NCBI GenBank assembly: GCA_964573205.1
Contig: CAZNIT010000012.1
Span: forward strand, 1 to 64,000
DNA from: QNZT01 sp964573205
GTDB lineage: Bacteria > Campylobacterota > Campylobacteria > Campylobacterales > QNZT01
Length of the DNA stretch: 64,000 nt
Direction: 5' to 3'
Position numbers and translations under genes: made by a program. The notes under the pieces were generated by a model. It was given only the letters and a program-made list of their open reading frames with translations, made no database searches and was not told the origin of the DNA. Positions 51,743 through 60,667 of the stretch are shown piece after piece (the first letter of the stretch is position 1; the number at the start of each line of letters is the position of its first letter).

Positions 51743-53086
51743 ATGAAAAAAGAGATCTTTTATGAAGTCGCCGTTATCGGAGGAGGAATCTCCGGAACCT
51801 CGCTACTTTACACTCTGTCGAACTATTCGAATATAAATTCCGTCGTACTACTTGAGAAATATGACGATATAGCGACTCTTAACTCAAACGGTTTAGGAAA
51901 CTCTCAAACGCTTCACTGCGGAGATATAGAGACAAATTACACTCTCGAAAAAGCGGCTAAGGTCAAAAAAACCGCCTCAATGGTCGAAAACTATACGAAG
52001 ATGTACGGATATGAGGATAAACATATCTTCAAATTTACGAAAATGGCGTTGGGAGTCGGAGACGAGGAAGTGAACTACATAAAAAAAAGATTTGAAAGTT
52101 TCAAAGAGTTATATCCCTATATGGAATTTTGGGACAAAAAAGCGCTCGGCGAACTTGAACCGATGCTAACATACGGAAGAAAAGAGAATATCGCGGCAAT
52201 GGGAGTAAAAGATAGATATACAGCCGTAAATTTCGGTGAACTCTCAAAGTCGTTTGTAGAAAATGCGAAAGATAGCGGTAAAAAAATAAGCGTATGTCTT
52301 AACGAAGAGGTATATCATATTGAAAAAAAGGGAACGAAATTTCTAATCTCTACGATGAAAGATAGATATTTTGCGGATTACGTTATCGTAAATGCCGGCG
52401 CCCATTCTCTATTACTTGCACACAAAATGGGGTATGGACTAAACTACTCTTGTCTCCCCATAGGAGGAAGTTTCTACTATACGAAAGAGAGGGTTTTAAA
52501 CTCGAAAGTATATACGGTTCAAAATCCGAAACTCCCGTTTGCGGCTATCCACGGCGATCCTGATATCGTTATGAATTCCAAGGTCAGATTCGGGCCTACC
52601 GCATTGGCTCTTCCGAAACTCGAGAGATATCACGGTTCTCATTTTATAGAATTTTTAAACTCTCTCAGTCCCGATGAAGATGTCTTAAAAGTCTTTTACG
52701 ATCTTTTAAAAGATAAAGATATCAGAGATTATATTCTTAAAAATTTCATGTACGAAATACCGGGAGTGCGAAAATCTCTATTTGCAAAAGAGGTGAGAAA
52801 GATTATCCCGGCGATCGAAGCCGACGACCTCATATATGCCGAAGGGGTAGGAGGCTTGAGACCGCAAGTAATCGATAAAAAGAGTCAAAAACTTCTGCTA
52901 GGAGAAGCGAAAATCGATACGAACGAAGGAATCGTATTTAACATGACGCCCTCACCAGGAGCTACGAGCTGTCTCGACAATGCCCGAAAAGACGCCCTTT
53001 TAGCTTGTAAATTCTTAGATAAAAGATTCGATCTGAAAAAATTCGAAGCCGATCTTGTAGATCAAAAAGAGGAGGCTTTTGCCTGA
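51743..53086 (+). CDS. mqo: Malate:quinone oxidoreductase-like FAD protein
   Basis: The 447-residue protein has the FAD dinucleotide motif VAVIGGGISGTSLLYTL, the long N-terminal segment TLNSNGLGNSQTLHCGDIE and later ADYVIVNAGAHS, matching the Mqo type found in Campylobacter and Helicobacter. It oxidises malate to oxaloacetate at the membrane and passes electrons to quinone. It coexists here with NAD-dependent Mdh (7710-8660); in an autotroph Mqo may serve growth phases with the cycle running forward. Its end overlaps the 3' end of the convergent lipoprotein gene by 25 bases. Confidence 0.85.
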   Translation: MKKEIFYEVAVIGGGISGTSLLYTLSNYSNINSVVLLEKYDDIATLNSNGLGNSQTLHCGDIETNYTLEKAAKVKKTASMVENYTKMYGYEDKHIFKFTKMALGVGDEEVNYIKKRFESFKELYPYMEFWDKKALGELEPMLTYGRKENIAAMGVKDRYTAVNFGELSKSFVENAKDSGKKISVCLNEEVYHIEKKGTKFLISTMKDRYFADYVIVNAGAHSLLLAHKMGYGLNYSCLPIGGSFYYTKERVLNSKVYTVQNPKLPFAAIHGDPDIVMNSKVRFGPTALALPKLERYHGSHFIEFLNSLSPDEDVLKVFYDLLKDKDIRDYILKNFMYEIPGVRKSLFAKEVRKIIPAIEADDLIYAEGVGGLRPQVIDKKSQKLLLGEAKIDTNEGIVFNMTPSPGATSCLDNARKDALLACKFLDKRFDLKKFEADLVDQKEEAFA

Positions 53087-53562
53087 AAATCCATCGTCGC
53101 ACTTCCGAAGCGCTTGCTCTCAAGTATCATATGAAGTTCTTTGGAAGCCGGTTTTTCAAATCTCACCAGATAGTAATGCGACCACATATTTTTTATCGGC
53201 AAAAGTTTGATCAAGTCGTCGTTTTGTTTCAAAGGCTCGATCTTTTGAGGCAAATTACCGTTTAAGGTAAGTTTATATTCTTGATTGTATAGTCCTTGTT
53301 TTTTAGGATCCGACGAGTCTTCATCGATAAAAAAACTTATCAAAAATATAGAGTCGTCTTTTTTATCGTACTCTTTCAGCAGAGGATTTAAATATGTGGC
53401 GACTATCGTGGCTTTTATCTCAAGCGAATTGTATATTTGAGCTTTTTTAGTATATGAGAGAGCTTGTTGCTCCAGTACATCAGGAGAAAAAAAGCCGCTC
53501 TTGGTAGCACATCCGCTTAAGAGTAGAACCATACCCAGTAGTAGTACCGAAAGATTTTTCAT
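53062..53562 (-). CDS. Lipoprotein of unknown function
   Basis: The 166-residue protein has a lipobox LLLSGC (Cys18) and a soluble mature part with no recognised motif. A conserved-looking core IYNSLEIKATIVATYLNPLL suggests an alpha/beta domain. It is convergent with mqo and divergent from mobB. From memory, Campylobacter has a comparable lipoprotein next to mobB, fbp and slt, so this is probably a conserved Campylobacterota protein of unknown role. Confidence 0.7.
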   Translation of the reverse strand: MKNLSVLLLGMVLLLSGCATKSGFFSPDVLEQQALSYTKKAQIYNSLEIKATIVATYLNPLLKEYDKKDDSIFLISFFIDEDSSDPKKQGLYNQEYKLTLNGNLPQKIEPLKQNDDLIKLLPIKNMWSHYYLVRFEKPASKELHMILESKRFGSATMDFQAKASSF

Positions 53563-53617
53563 ATTACTCCATTTTTAAACATTTTTCTATTTTACACTAA
53601 TGTAATTTAGAATTTGT

Positions 53618-53623
53618 TACAAT
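53618..53623 (+). promoter_or_regulatory. Promoter -10 of mobB-fbp
   Basis: TACAAT (53618-53623) preceded by TTTG is about 45 bases upstream of the mobB ATG. It probably drives mobB, fbp and the small protein. Confidence 0.4.
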
Positions 53624-53668
53624 CTTACCGGAAACATTATATCTTCAATTAAAAACTTCTGGAGTTTT

Positions 53669-54166
53669 ATGAAACGAGCAGCCGTAGCGATTACCGGTCC
53701 TTCAAACAGCGGAAAAACGACACTGATAGTAAAAATAGCGCAAAAACTGATTTCACAACAAAACGAAGTCGCGATAGTAAAACATGATCCGAAAGATAAG
53801 GCTCTTTTTGATACCGAGGGAAAAGATAGTTACAAATTCACTCAAACGGGTGCGCAAACTGCCGTGGTATCACCCGCCAGAACTACATTTTTTCTAAAAA
53901 ATGGTAAATCAATTGATGAAATAATAGAAATATTTAAAGATTTTGATTATCTAATCGTAGAGGGTCTTAAAAGTCTTCCGCTTCCTAGAATCGCCGTATT
54001 TAGAAATAGTATCGATGAAAGCTATTTTCCACACTCAAACGCAATAGCAATCGACAAAAGTGTCGATATTACTCTATACCGAATACCTGAGGGAATTTCG
54101 GTTTTAAATCTTAACGATACCGATGAGATTATTGCGTGGATTGAAAAAAACGCAAAAATAGTATAA
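53669..54166 (+). CDS. mobB: Molybdopterin-guanine dinucleotide biosynthesis adaptor protein MobB
   Basis: The 165-residue protein is a P-loop GTPase-like protein: ITGPSNSGKTTLIVKIAQKL (Walker A 10-17) and the VIVKHDPKDKALFDTEGKDSYKFTQTGA segment typical of MobB. It assists MobA in making molybdenum bis-MGD cofactors used by formate dehydrogenase, nitrate and other reductases. It precedes fbp by 8 bases; the pairing is syntenic in Campylobacter but metabolically unrelated. Confidence 0.92.
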   Translation: MKRAAVAITGPSNSGKTTLIVKIAQKLISQQNEVAIVKHDPKDKALFDTEGKDSYKFTQTGAQTAVVSPARTTFFLKNGKSIDEIIEIFKDFDYLIVEGLKSLPLPRIAVFRNSIDESYFPHSNAIAIDKSVDITLYRIPEGISVLNLNDTDEIIAWIEKNAKIV

Positions 54167-54174
54167 GGAGTCGC

Positions 54175-55020
54175 ATGCTTGAAATTTATGATGCCATACA
54201 GAGATCCGCTATCAGGATACAAGATCTTATAGCTTATGAAGAGAGCGGTTACAGTCAAAATCAAAATGCCACCGGCGATACTCAGCTGGAACTTGATATC
54301 CGAAGCGACAAGATCATCGAAGAGGAGTTTTCACAAATCACATCCATAAAAGAGCTGGCAAGCGAAGAGAAAGAGCTACCTCATTCACTGTATGAAAACG
54401 GTAAATACCTCATCGGTTACGATCCTTTGGACGGATCGAGTCTTGCCGACGTAAATCTTTCCGTAGGCTCGATTTTCGGCATTTACGAAAACGACTACAA
54501 CGGTAAAAATCTCAAAGCGAGCGTCTATGTGGTTTATGGACCTAGAGTCGAAATGGTTACTGCCGACGAGAACGGAGTCAGAATGTATCGCTTGGGAAAA
54601 GACGAGAAGTTCCATTTTATAAAGGAACTGACTCTAAGCGATAAGGGAAAATTGAACTCGCCGGGAGGAACTCAAAAAAACTGGAGTACTCGCCACAAAG
54701 AGCTCATCGAGGGTTTTTTTCAAGATGGATACAGGTTAAGATACAGTGGCGGAATGGTTCCCGATCTGCATCAGATTCTCATAAAAGGAGGAGGTATCTT
54801 TTCATACCCCGCCACTACGGATGTACCGAAAGGAAAACTTAGAAAAGTTTTTGAAGTGTTTCCTTTCGCATTCGTTTACGAGAAGGCCGGCGGCGATGCG
54901 ACCGACGGAACCGATCGCGTACTGGATCTGGAGTGTGAACATATTCATGACACGACGCCATGCTTTTTTGGCTCAAAAGAGGAGATAAAAAAAGTAAGGA
55001 ATAGTTATGCCAACGATTAA
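54175..55020 (+). CDS. fbp: Fructose-1,6-bisphosphatase class 1
   Basis: The 281-residue protein has the metal-binding signature GYDPLDGSSLADVNLSVG near residue 82 and the catalytic segment AGGDATDGTDRVLDLECEHIHD. It removes the 1-phosphate of fructose-1,6-bisphosphate, the committed step of gluconeogenesis, which an autotroph needs to make hexoses from reductive-TCA carbon. It starts with AAGGAG 5 bases upstream and overlaps the next gene by 14 bases. Confidence 0.94.
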   Translation: MLEIYDAIQRSAIRIQDLIAYEESGYSQNQNATGDTQLELDIRSDKIIEEEFSQITSIKELASEEKELPHSLYENGKYLIGYDPLDGSSLADVNLSVGSIFGIYENDYNGKNLKASVYVVYGPRVEMVTADENGVRMYRLGKDEKFHFIKELTLSDKGKLNSPGGTQKNWSTRHKELIEGFFQDGYRLRYSGGMVPDLHQILIKGGGIFSYPATTDVPKGKLRKVFEVFPFAFVYEKAGGDATDGTDRVLDLECEHIHDTTPCFFGSKEEIKKVRNSYAND

Positions 55021-55216
55021 AGAACAAAAAGAGATAGATTTTTTTGAAGCGAAACTTCGCGAACAAAAAGAGATCATTCAGCGTTGCCAAAAGGATCATA
55101 AAGTCAAAAGTTGCATGATATGCAAAGAGGTCATAGGGTGCGCGACACGAAAATCTTATGTCAATGCCGTTTACCAAAGCATGAACAAAGGTAAAGGCGG
55201 AGGATTTGAGTTTTAG
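55007..55216 (+). CDS. Small conserved Campylobacterota protein with CxxC motif
   Basis: The 69-residue protein MPTIKEQKEIDFFEAKLREQ continues as a helix and then a CMICKEVIGCATRK segment with three cysteines, ending NAVYQSMNKGKGGGFEF. I recall the same C-terminal shape next to fbp in Campylobacter, where it is annotated as hypothetical. The cysteines may bind metal. Its start is inside the fbp 3' end (overlap 14) and it overlaps the glycosyltransferase gene by 11, so it is translationally linked on both sides. Confidence 0.8.
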   Translation: MPTIKEQKEIDFFEAKLREQKEIIQRCQKDHKVKSCMICKEVIGCATRKSYVNAVYQSMNKGKGGGFEF

Positions 55217-56255
55217 CGAAAAAAAAGTCTATATCGTCGTTTTAAATTACAACAATTGGATCGATACGATAGCTTGCGCTAAAAGCGTACTTCTTAACGA
55301 TTACGAGAATTTTCAACTTATCATCGTCGATAACGCCTCAACGGACGGCTCCGCACGCCGGATAAAACGGTGGTTGGATGAGGAGTTGGAACCTTGGAGT
55401 CCAAAAAGCGATTCGCTTCGTGATCTTTTTATCTCTCCTTTAGGGAGAGATATAGAGTATGAGTGTTATGAAGACGATACTTTCTTAAAACAAAACTCCC
55501 TATCCTCAAAAAAAGTGATCTTCATTCGCTCGAACAAAAACGACGGATACGGTGCCGGTAATAATTTGGGAATTAAATTCGCCCTTATGAAAAATGATTT
55601 TGAGTATATCTGGATTCTTAACAACGATACTCTCGTAACGAAAGAGGCTCTAAAAAAACTCATCTTTTTCGCGGAAGAAAAACCCGATGCGGGACTGATC
55701 GGAACAACACTTCTTTTTTACGACGCACCCGATAAAATTCAAGCGTTCGGGGGAAGCTTCAACTACCTAATGGCGGTTCAAAAACATAATCTCGCTCACC
55801 GAGAATTTGCTATGCCTAAACTAAAAGAGTTCAATCAAAAAAGATTAGATTATATCATTGGCGCATCTATGCTTATGTCAAAAAGATATATACAAAAAGC
55901 GGGATTAATGCCCGAAGAGTATTTTATCTATTTCGAAGAGATAGATATAGCGACAAGATGCAAAAGAAATAATCTTGATATTTCCATATGCGAAGAAGCG
56001 ATCGTATATCATAAAGAGTCGGCTTCCATAGAGGCGCAAGATCAAAAACTCGGCTCTTTTTCCGATTTTTACGCTATGAGGAATCGTCTGGTTTTTACAA
56101 AGAAATTTTTTCCATATTTTCTACCGAGCGTCTATTTGGGACTTGTGCTTTCAATGCTTTTGAGAATGAAAAGAGGCGATAAAAAGGGGGTTAAGAATAT
56201 TCTAAGAATCTTAAAAACACCTCTTTCGAAAATTACGGATCTAAAATATCGTTAA
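55206..56255 (+). CDS. Glycosyltransferase family 2
   Basis: The 349-residue protein begins VYIVVLNYNNWIDTIACAKSVL, followed by LIIVDNASTDGSARRI (the nucleotide-sugar Asp) and WILNNDTLVTKEAL, the GT-A DxD region. Later YIIGASMLMSKRYIQKAGLMPEEYFIYFEEID is typical of GT2. The start is a TTG; it overlaps the small-protein gene by 11 bases, and there is no ATG in the first 60 codons before the conserved domain. It transfers sugars in a surface glycan. Its end overlaps the convergent phosphoethanolamine-transferase gene by 4 bases. Confidence 0.87.
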   Translation: MSFSEKKVYIVVLNYNNWIDTIACAKSVLLNDYENFQLIIVDNASTDGSARRIKRWLDEELEPWSPKSDSLRDLFISPLGRDIEYECYEDDTFLKQNSLSSKKVIFIRSNKNDGYGAGNNLGIKFALMKNDFEYIWILNNDTLVTKEALKKLIFFAEEKPDAGLIGTTLLFYDAPDKIQAFGGSFNYLMAVQKHNLAHREFAMPKLKEFNQKRLDYIIGASMLMSKRYIQKAGLMPEEYFIYFEEIDIATRCKRNNLDISICEEAIVYHKESASIEAQDQKLGSFSDFYAMRNRLVFTKKFFPYFLPSVYLGLVLSMLLRMKRGDKKGVKNILRILKTPLSKITDLKYR

Positions 56256-57823
56256 CTTCCGGTTCTTATTTTTATATTTTCGACATTTTTTACTTTCATA
56301 TCATGTAAAATTACGGATCTTGGTTTTTGTCGAAATTTATCCGAAGATAGATCCGATTCGGCATCGTAACTTTTGGGATGAATACCCCAAAGCCCTAAAA
56401 CCGTATGGCTTACATTATCCAAAGATATCTTTTTATCTCTATTTTTAACCATATTCGCTATCTCTTTTTTATATCTTTGTTTGAATTTATCGTTATAAAA
56501 GAGTATGAAAGGAATTTCCAATTCAAAATATGTGATCTCCTTAACTCCATGACCGTAAATACCGTCGTTGAACTCATTTAGATACTCTCCATGATCGGAG
56601 AGATAAAGTACGGCGTACGGACTGTCACTTTTTCGTATCATCTTTTTTATTATCGAGAGTACGAAATCGGTATATCTGATCGAATTGTCATAATGATCGA
56701 TTATGGCATCCGATAAAAAAAACCTCCTCTCTTTCGGATATCTGTTTTCATATTTATAATGACTTCCCATAAGATGCATGATTATAAATTTATTTTTAAT
56801 TGCATTTTCCCGCATACTCTTTTTCAATTCTGGTAGTAGCTGTTGATCATACAAGATTTTGTCGAAATAGCCGTTGTTCAATTTTTGTAAGAAAAATTTC
56901 TCGCTAGCCTCTTTAAAAATAGCGGAGATAAAAATATCGCTATCAAGGTTGATAGTCTGATTCGAGAGAACGGTCGTAGGTATCTTTAAAGAGTTGAAAA
57001 TTCTGATAAGAGTAGGATAGTTATATATCCGACTAAATTGTTCTACGGAAGATGTGGATAAAAGAGAGGGAACCGCAACTCTTGTGTATGGAGCCACCGT
57101 ATATACGTCGGTGAATAAGATCATATTCTCTTTATCTTTTTGAAGTCTCGGATTTGTCTCTCTTTTATAGCCGTAAAGAGAATATGAATATCTCCTGGAC
57201 GCTTCACCTATGACCAAGATGAGATTCAGCTCTTTTTTTTCATCTCTATCCCCCTCAAACACATATCTATTCGCGATATATTTCTCAACTCTATCATGAA
57301 TGGTTCCTATATACGTTTGAAACATATTGATCACATTTTCGGGATAATAGTCGAATTTATTGTAAAAATGAAAAGGATATATCATAAATAGCAAGGAAGC
57401 GACAAAAAGCACCTCTTTTCGTTTATGCAGTCGTTCGTCACTATCTCTTTTTTTGAGCAAAAGATAGATCGATACGATAAACAAAAACAGATACGTAAAA
57501 ACGATTTTGAAAAAAAACGAAGAGCTCGCAAATTCGAACGCTTCATTCACATTTGTTTCGAATACGGATGCAAATACTTGATAGCCGACAGGCATACCCG
57601 TTACGATACCGTAGGAAGTAAAAAGAAGCGTTACGGATATCAAGATCGTATTTACGATCAAAAAAGCTTTTTTACTAAGATTTTCAAGCATATCCAAAAT
57701 AAATATATAGAGAAAAATTTCGGCAGGATATAGTAAAAGCACCTGCCTTGAATGAAAAAAGAGTGCCGGACTAAAAACGATAGCGGCAATAAGAAAATAT
57801 CGCACAAAAGAGCTTTGCAACAT
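56252..57823 (-). CDS. Phosphoethanolamine transferase-like sulfatase-fold membrane protein
   Basis: The 523-residue protein has four or five N-terminal membrane helices (to about residue 180) and a periplasmic sulfatase-fold domain. It shows LILVIGEASRRYSYSLYGYKRETNPRL, the position of the active-site loop of EptA/CptA-type enzymes, plus VLYLSDHGEYLNE and YGHGVKE metal-binding motifs. The loop normally carries a nucleophilic Thr (GETAR, or GESTxR in CptA); here it is GEASRR, so Ser may serve. It would modify lipid A or other surface glycans with phosphoethanolamine. It is opposite to the GT2 gene and next to a deacetylase. Confidence 0.82.
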   Translation of the reverse strand: MLQSSFVRYFLIAAIVFSPALFFHSRQVLLLYPAEIFLYIFILDMLENLSKKAFLIVNTILISVTLLFTSYGIVTGMPVGYQVFASVFETNVNEAFEFASSSFFFKIVFTYLFLFIVSIYLLLKKRDSDERLHKRKEVLFVASLLFMIYPFHFYNKFDYYPENVINMFQTYIGTIHDRVEKYIANRYVFEGDRDEKKELNLILVIGEASRRYSYSLYGYKRETNPRLQKDKENMILFTDVYTVAPYTRVAVPSLLSTSSVEQFSRIYNYPTLIRIFNSLKIPTTVLSNQTINLDSDIFISAIFKEASEKFFLQKLNNGYFDKILYDQQLLPELKKSMRENAIKNKFIIMHLMGSHYKYENRYPKERRFFLSDAIIDHYDNSIRYTDFVLSIIKKMIRKSDSPYAVLYLSDHGEYLNEFNDGIYGHGVKEITYFELEIPFILFYNDKFKQRYKKEIANMVKNRDKKISLDNVSHTVLGLWGIHPKSYDAESDLSSDKFRQKPRSVILHDMKVKNVENIKIRTGS

Positions 57824-57854
57824 AAAAAACCAACTTTTATCTCTTTTTCAAAAG

Positions 57855-57880
57855 CCGGGGAAAACCTCGTCTCACCCCGG
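57855..57880 (-). terminator. Hairpin at the end of the deacetylase gene
   Basis: CCGGGG and CCCCGG form a 6-bp GC stem around a 14-base loop; on the minus strand CTTTT follows. The TGA stop (57874-57872) of the deacetylase is within the hairpin. It may weakly end transcription before the phosphoethanolamine-transferase gene. Confidence 0.4.
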
Positions 57881-58765
57881 TATTTGTCTATTTAGTCTCT
57901 GAATATTTCGACGCTCGGGCAGTGACACCACATTGACTTTATCCCAATTTACTCTTTTTACCGCCTCTTCCAAATCGAGAAACTCGAACTCTTTTATCAA
58001 AAGCTCCATCTTCTCAAGCGCCTGCTTGAGTCCAACGGTCGCTTTGAACTTTCTAATAGGCGATAAATCATCTATTACCGGTCGATGTTCATCGAAATCA
58101 TGAGGATGAAAATAGGTCATAGAGTACGACGATTTATGCATAAAATATCGAATAATTTTATACGGAAAGAATCTAAAATATCCTCCTCCAGAATATACGA
58201 TATTTTTAAGAAGTATCCTATCCATACTCATCGGAAACTCTTTAAGCTTTCCATGATTTGATTCAATAATAACCGGTTCCATATGCGGGAACGTATGAAA
58301 TCCTCCATGAGCTCGTTTTGCGGGAAATATGGAACAATCTATTTCGATACCATACTTTACCAAAATATCGAATACCCAGCGGTTATCCTCTTTGAGTGAA
58401 AAACCCGGAGCTCTATAGGCTCGTACCTTTTTTCCTATTATATCCTCCAACGATTTTATCGATCTCTCAAGATCCAGATCGAACTCCGAAATCTTCTGTT
58501 CATACACCAATTGATGCAGATCGGAATGAGTTGCCACCTCATACCCCAACGAGTCAAGCCTTTTTATGATATGGGAATGATTTTTGGTAAGCCACCCAAG
58601 ACAAAAGAAGGTCGCTTTTTGATTGTTTCTTTGCAACACTTCCAACACTTTGTCAATATTCGAGTCCAATCTGTAATTTAAATTATTCCAACTGTTTTCG
58701 TTTTTTATTGTATCATGATCTAATATATGAAACCATTCTTCAACATCAAATGTTAAAATTTTCAT
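57872..58765 (-). CDS. Polysaccharide deacetylase, DUF3473/XrtA-associated type
   Basis: The 297-residue protein starts MKILTFDVEEWFHILDHD, an NodB-like motif 1 in which the metal Asp is replaced by an E-W pair in part of the family, continues with ATFFCLGWLTKN, ATHSDLHQLVY and RAPGFSLKEDN, and a C-terminal extension (SMTYFHPHDFDEHRP, plus the IRKFKATVGLKQALEKMELLI segment) like DUF3473 proteins. It probably de-N-acetylates an exported polysaccharide. It overlaps the HAD phosphatase by 20 bases. No exosortase or PEP-CTERM protein is in the window. Confidence 0.85.
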   Translation of the reverse strand: MKILTFDVEEWFHILDHDTIKNENSWNNLNYRLDSNIDKVLEVLQRNNQKATFFCLGWLTKNHSHIIKRLDSLGYEVATHSDLHQLVYEQKISEFDLDLERSIKSLEDIIGKKVRAYRAPGFSLKEDNRWVFDILVKYGIEIDCSIFPAKRAHGGFHTFPHMEPVIIESNHGKLKEFPMSMDRILLKNIVYSGGGYFRFFPYKIIRYFMHKSSYSMTYFHPHDFDEHRPVIDDLSPIRKFKATVGLKQALEKMELLIKEFEFLDLEEAVKRVNWDKVNVVSLPERRNIQRLNRQIPG

Positions 58766-59369
58766 CTTTTACAACCCTTTTAAACAGTTCCAGATTATCA
58801 CATTCGATCAAACCGTCACGATTGACGACAACCGTCTTTTCGGATATGGAAGCGAGCGCCACATCACTATAACTGTCCGTAAACAGTACGCAAATCTTCT
58901 CTATGCCTCTTTTTACAAGCGCTTCTTTTTTCACTTCTTTATAACAGTTTAACAACAATCCCTCAACCGCGTTTTCATGATAAACGAGTTTCGAACCTAT
59001 TACGGTAACAAAGTCCGGAAATAAAGGCTTTAGATACTCTTCGAATGAAGCGCTGACGACGAAATATCGAACATCGTCTTTATATTCTAGCCCTTTATAA
59101 AGATCGTTGAAGATTATTTTGTCTTTGTAGCTTTCGGCTTTTTGTTCCAACTCCTCTTTTGACATACCGTACAAGAAGAGTCTCACACCCATCTTTTTAA
59201 GCGTAGTATTGTCGATAACTCTCAATTTAGCTAATACCATACATATGACATAAATCGGTAATTTGAAAAAATACGATAGCTCTTTATTCGCCGCATGCCT
59301 GAAAAAACCGAACAACGTATCATGCTTCGTCAATGTCTTATCGAAATCGTAAACTATCACTTTTTTCAT
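58746..59369 (-). CDS. HAD-superfamily phosphatase (SerB-like)
   Basis: The 207-residue protein has HAD motif I VIVYDFDKTLTKHDTLFGFF (residues 4-23, nucleophile Asp9), motif II YFVVSASFEEYLKP, and motif III near CVLFTDSYSDVALA. This is the phosphoserine-phosphatase-like C1-capped branch. It overlaps the ATP-grasp gene by 4 bases and the deacetylase by 20, so it acts in the polysaccharide pathway, perhaps removing a phosphate from a sugar or lipid precursor. Substrate is unknown. Confidence 0.82.
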   Translation of the reverse strand: MKKVIVYDFDKTLTKHDTLFGFFRHAANKELSYFFKLPIYVICMVLAKLRVIDNTTLKKMGVRLFLYGMSKEELEQKAESYKDKIIFNDLYKGLEYKDDVRYFVVSASFEEYLKPLFPDFVTVIGSKLVYHENAVEGLLLNCYKEVKKEALVKRGIEKICVLFTDSYSDVALASISEKTVVVNRDGLIECDNLELFKRVVKDENFNI

Positions 59370-60514
59370 TTACTCAAAACCTTTTTTAAAAAAGTTTTAA
59401 TCTTATCGGGATTGATCAAATTGTAAAACGTAAACAGTAGCGCCCCGCTCCATGGTGAGTAAGTAAAATTTATATAGCAACAATCTCGCTTTTGGAATTT
59501 CCAAAAATCCTTTATTTTTCCACGCTTTTGAATATACAAAACGATATCCCATGGGAAAAACCATCTTATATATTTTCGGGTATCCGCCTCCGCTCTCGAA
59601 CTTTCATATCCGAGTGCGCTTTTGCAATAGTTTTCTATCATACGACTACCGCAAAACTCACTAAGCATGATCGAACCCCATACCCTGGGATTTACCTCTA
59701 TGATCTTGTGTTCACCGCTTTTTTCATCATACAAAAACTCAACCATTGCCAGTCCGGACCATTTCAGTTTTCTAAGCAGTCCGCAACCCGATCTTTTAAG
59801 TTCTTCATCCATATGACATTTCGAATAGACGCTCACACCCCCTCTGGAAGGATAAGTACGAAGCCGTTTATGTCCGTAATATGCGATCAATTCTCCCTTA
59901 TCAAAGAGAAAAAACGCCCCTTTTATATCTTTTTCGCCGTCTAACCTTTGCTGGATGATATAATTATCGAAATTCAAATTTAAAGAGAGCAGATCCTCTT
60001 TCGAGTCTATATATTTTATACCCATAGCTCCCGAACCGTTTTTCGGTTTTACGATTAACTTCGAGGGAAGCGTTCTCTCTTCGACCAAGGCGCGATAGTC
60101 GTACTCTTTTGGTATATTTTGCTCATTTTGCATACAGAAGCGACTAAAAGATTTTTTGTCCCTAACGATCTCGAACGACTCCTCGGGCGGAAGATTCAGA
60201 TATAGATTCGAAATTTCGGAAGTTTTCAGAAATTTATATACTTTTAGCGTCGTATCCTCTTCTATCGGGAAATAGATAAGTTTTTTATCGCTATATTTTT
60301 TCGCGATAGTCGCAAGATCTTCATCGAATCTCTCTTTTGAAAGGCGCTCCACACTCCTGCCGTACGCTTTTGACAAAATCCAAGCTTTATATCCCCGTAT
60401 ATCGTCACAAAGCAAAATATCCATGCCTTGAGAGAGTAAAATGTTCGCAAGATCAAACGACTTCCTCGTAGAGATGTCCGTGATCAATACCGTACTTTGC
60501 AAATCGGGATACAT
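59366..60514 (-). CDS. ATP-grasp domain protein (carbamoyl-phosphate synthase-like)
   Basis: The 382-residue protein has an ATP-grasp core: SKLIVKPKNGSGAMGIKYI, YIIQQRLDGEKDIKGAFF, and the C-terminal KIIEVNPRVWGSIMLSEF with the Mg2+-binding Glu/Asn. The N-terminal Rossmann-like domain reads TVLITDISTRKSFDLANIL. Such enzymes ligate carboxylates to amines or thiols, often in amino-sugar or glycan side-chain synthesis. It is translationally coupled to the HAD phosphatase. I do not know its substrate. Its promoter has TATAAT about 50 bases upstream. Confidence 0.78.
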   Translation of the reverse strand: MYPDLQSTVLITDISTRKSFDLANILLSQGMDILLCDDIRGYKAWILSKAYGRSVERLSKERFDEDLATIAKKYSDKKLIYFPIEEDTTLKVYKFLKTSEISNLYLNLPPEESFEIVRDKKSFSRFCMQNEQNIPKEYDYRALVEERTLPSKLIVKPKNGSGAMGIKYIDSKEDLLSLNLNFDNYIIQQRLDGEKDIKGAFFLFDKGELIAYYGHKRLRTYPSRGGVSVYSKCHMDEELKRSGCGLLRKLKWSGLAMVEFLYDEKSGEHKIIEVNPRVWGSIMLSEFCGSRMIENYCKSALGYESSRAEADTRKYIRWFFPWDIVLYIQKRGKIKDFWKFQKRDCCYINFTYSPWSGALLFTFYNLINPDKIKTFLKKVLSK

Positions 60515-60562
60515 TGTTAAATTTTGCCTTTAATTTATAAGTTATTTTGTTAATATAAATTT

Positions 60563-60568
60563 ATTATA
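60563..60568 (-). promoter_or_regulatory. Promoter -10 of the ATP-grasp operon
   Basis: A TATAAT on the minus strand (60568-60563) is about 49 bases upstream of the ATP-grasp ATG. The 150-base gap also contains a 16-bp AT palindrome (60578-60593) that I do not rate. Confidence 0.4.
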
Positions 60569-60667
60569 GTAACATTTAAATAAAATTTTATTTAATTTTA
60601 ATATGATTGGTCAATTTTATTATACTTTTTTACAAAAGTGCGGTTATTCGAATTTAAAACTTCGCTT

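Noticed and set aside
60578..60593. AAATAAAATTTTATTT palindrome as an operator
   Set aside because: Pure A/T palindromes arise easily in this AT-rich gap, and no second copy was seen.
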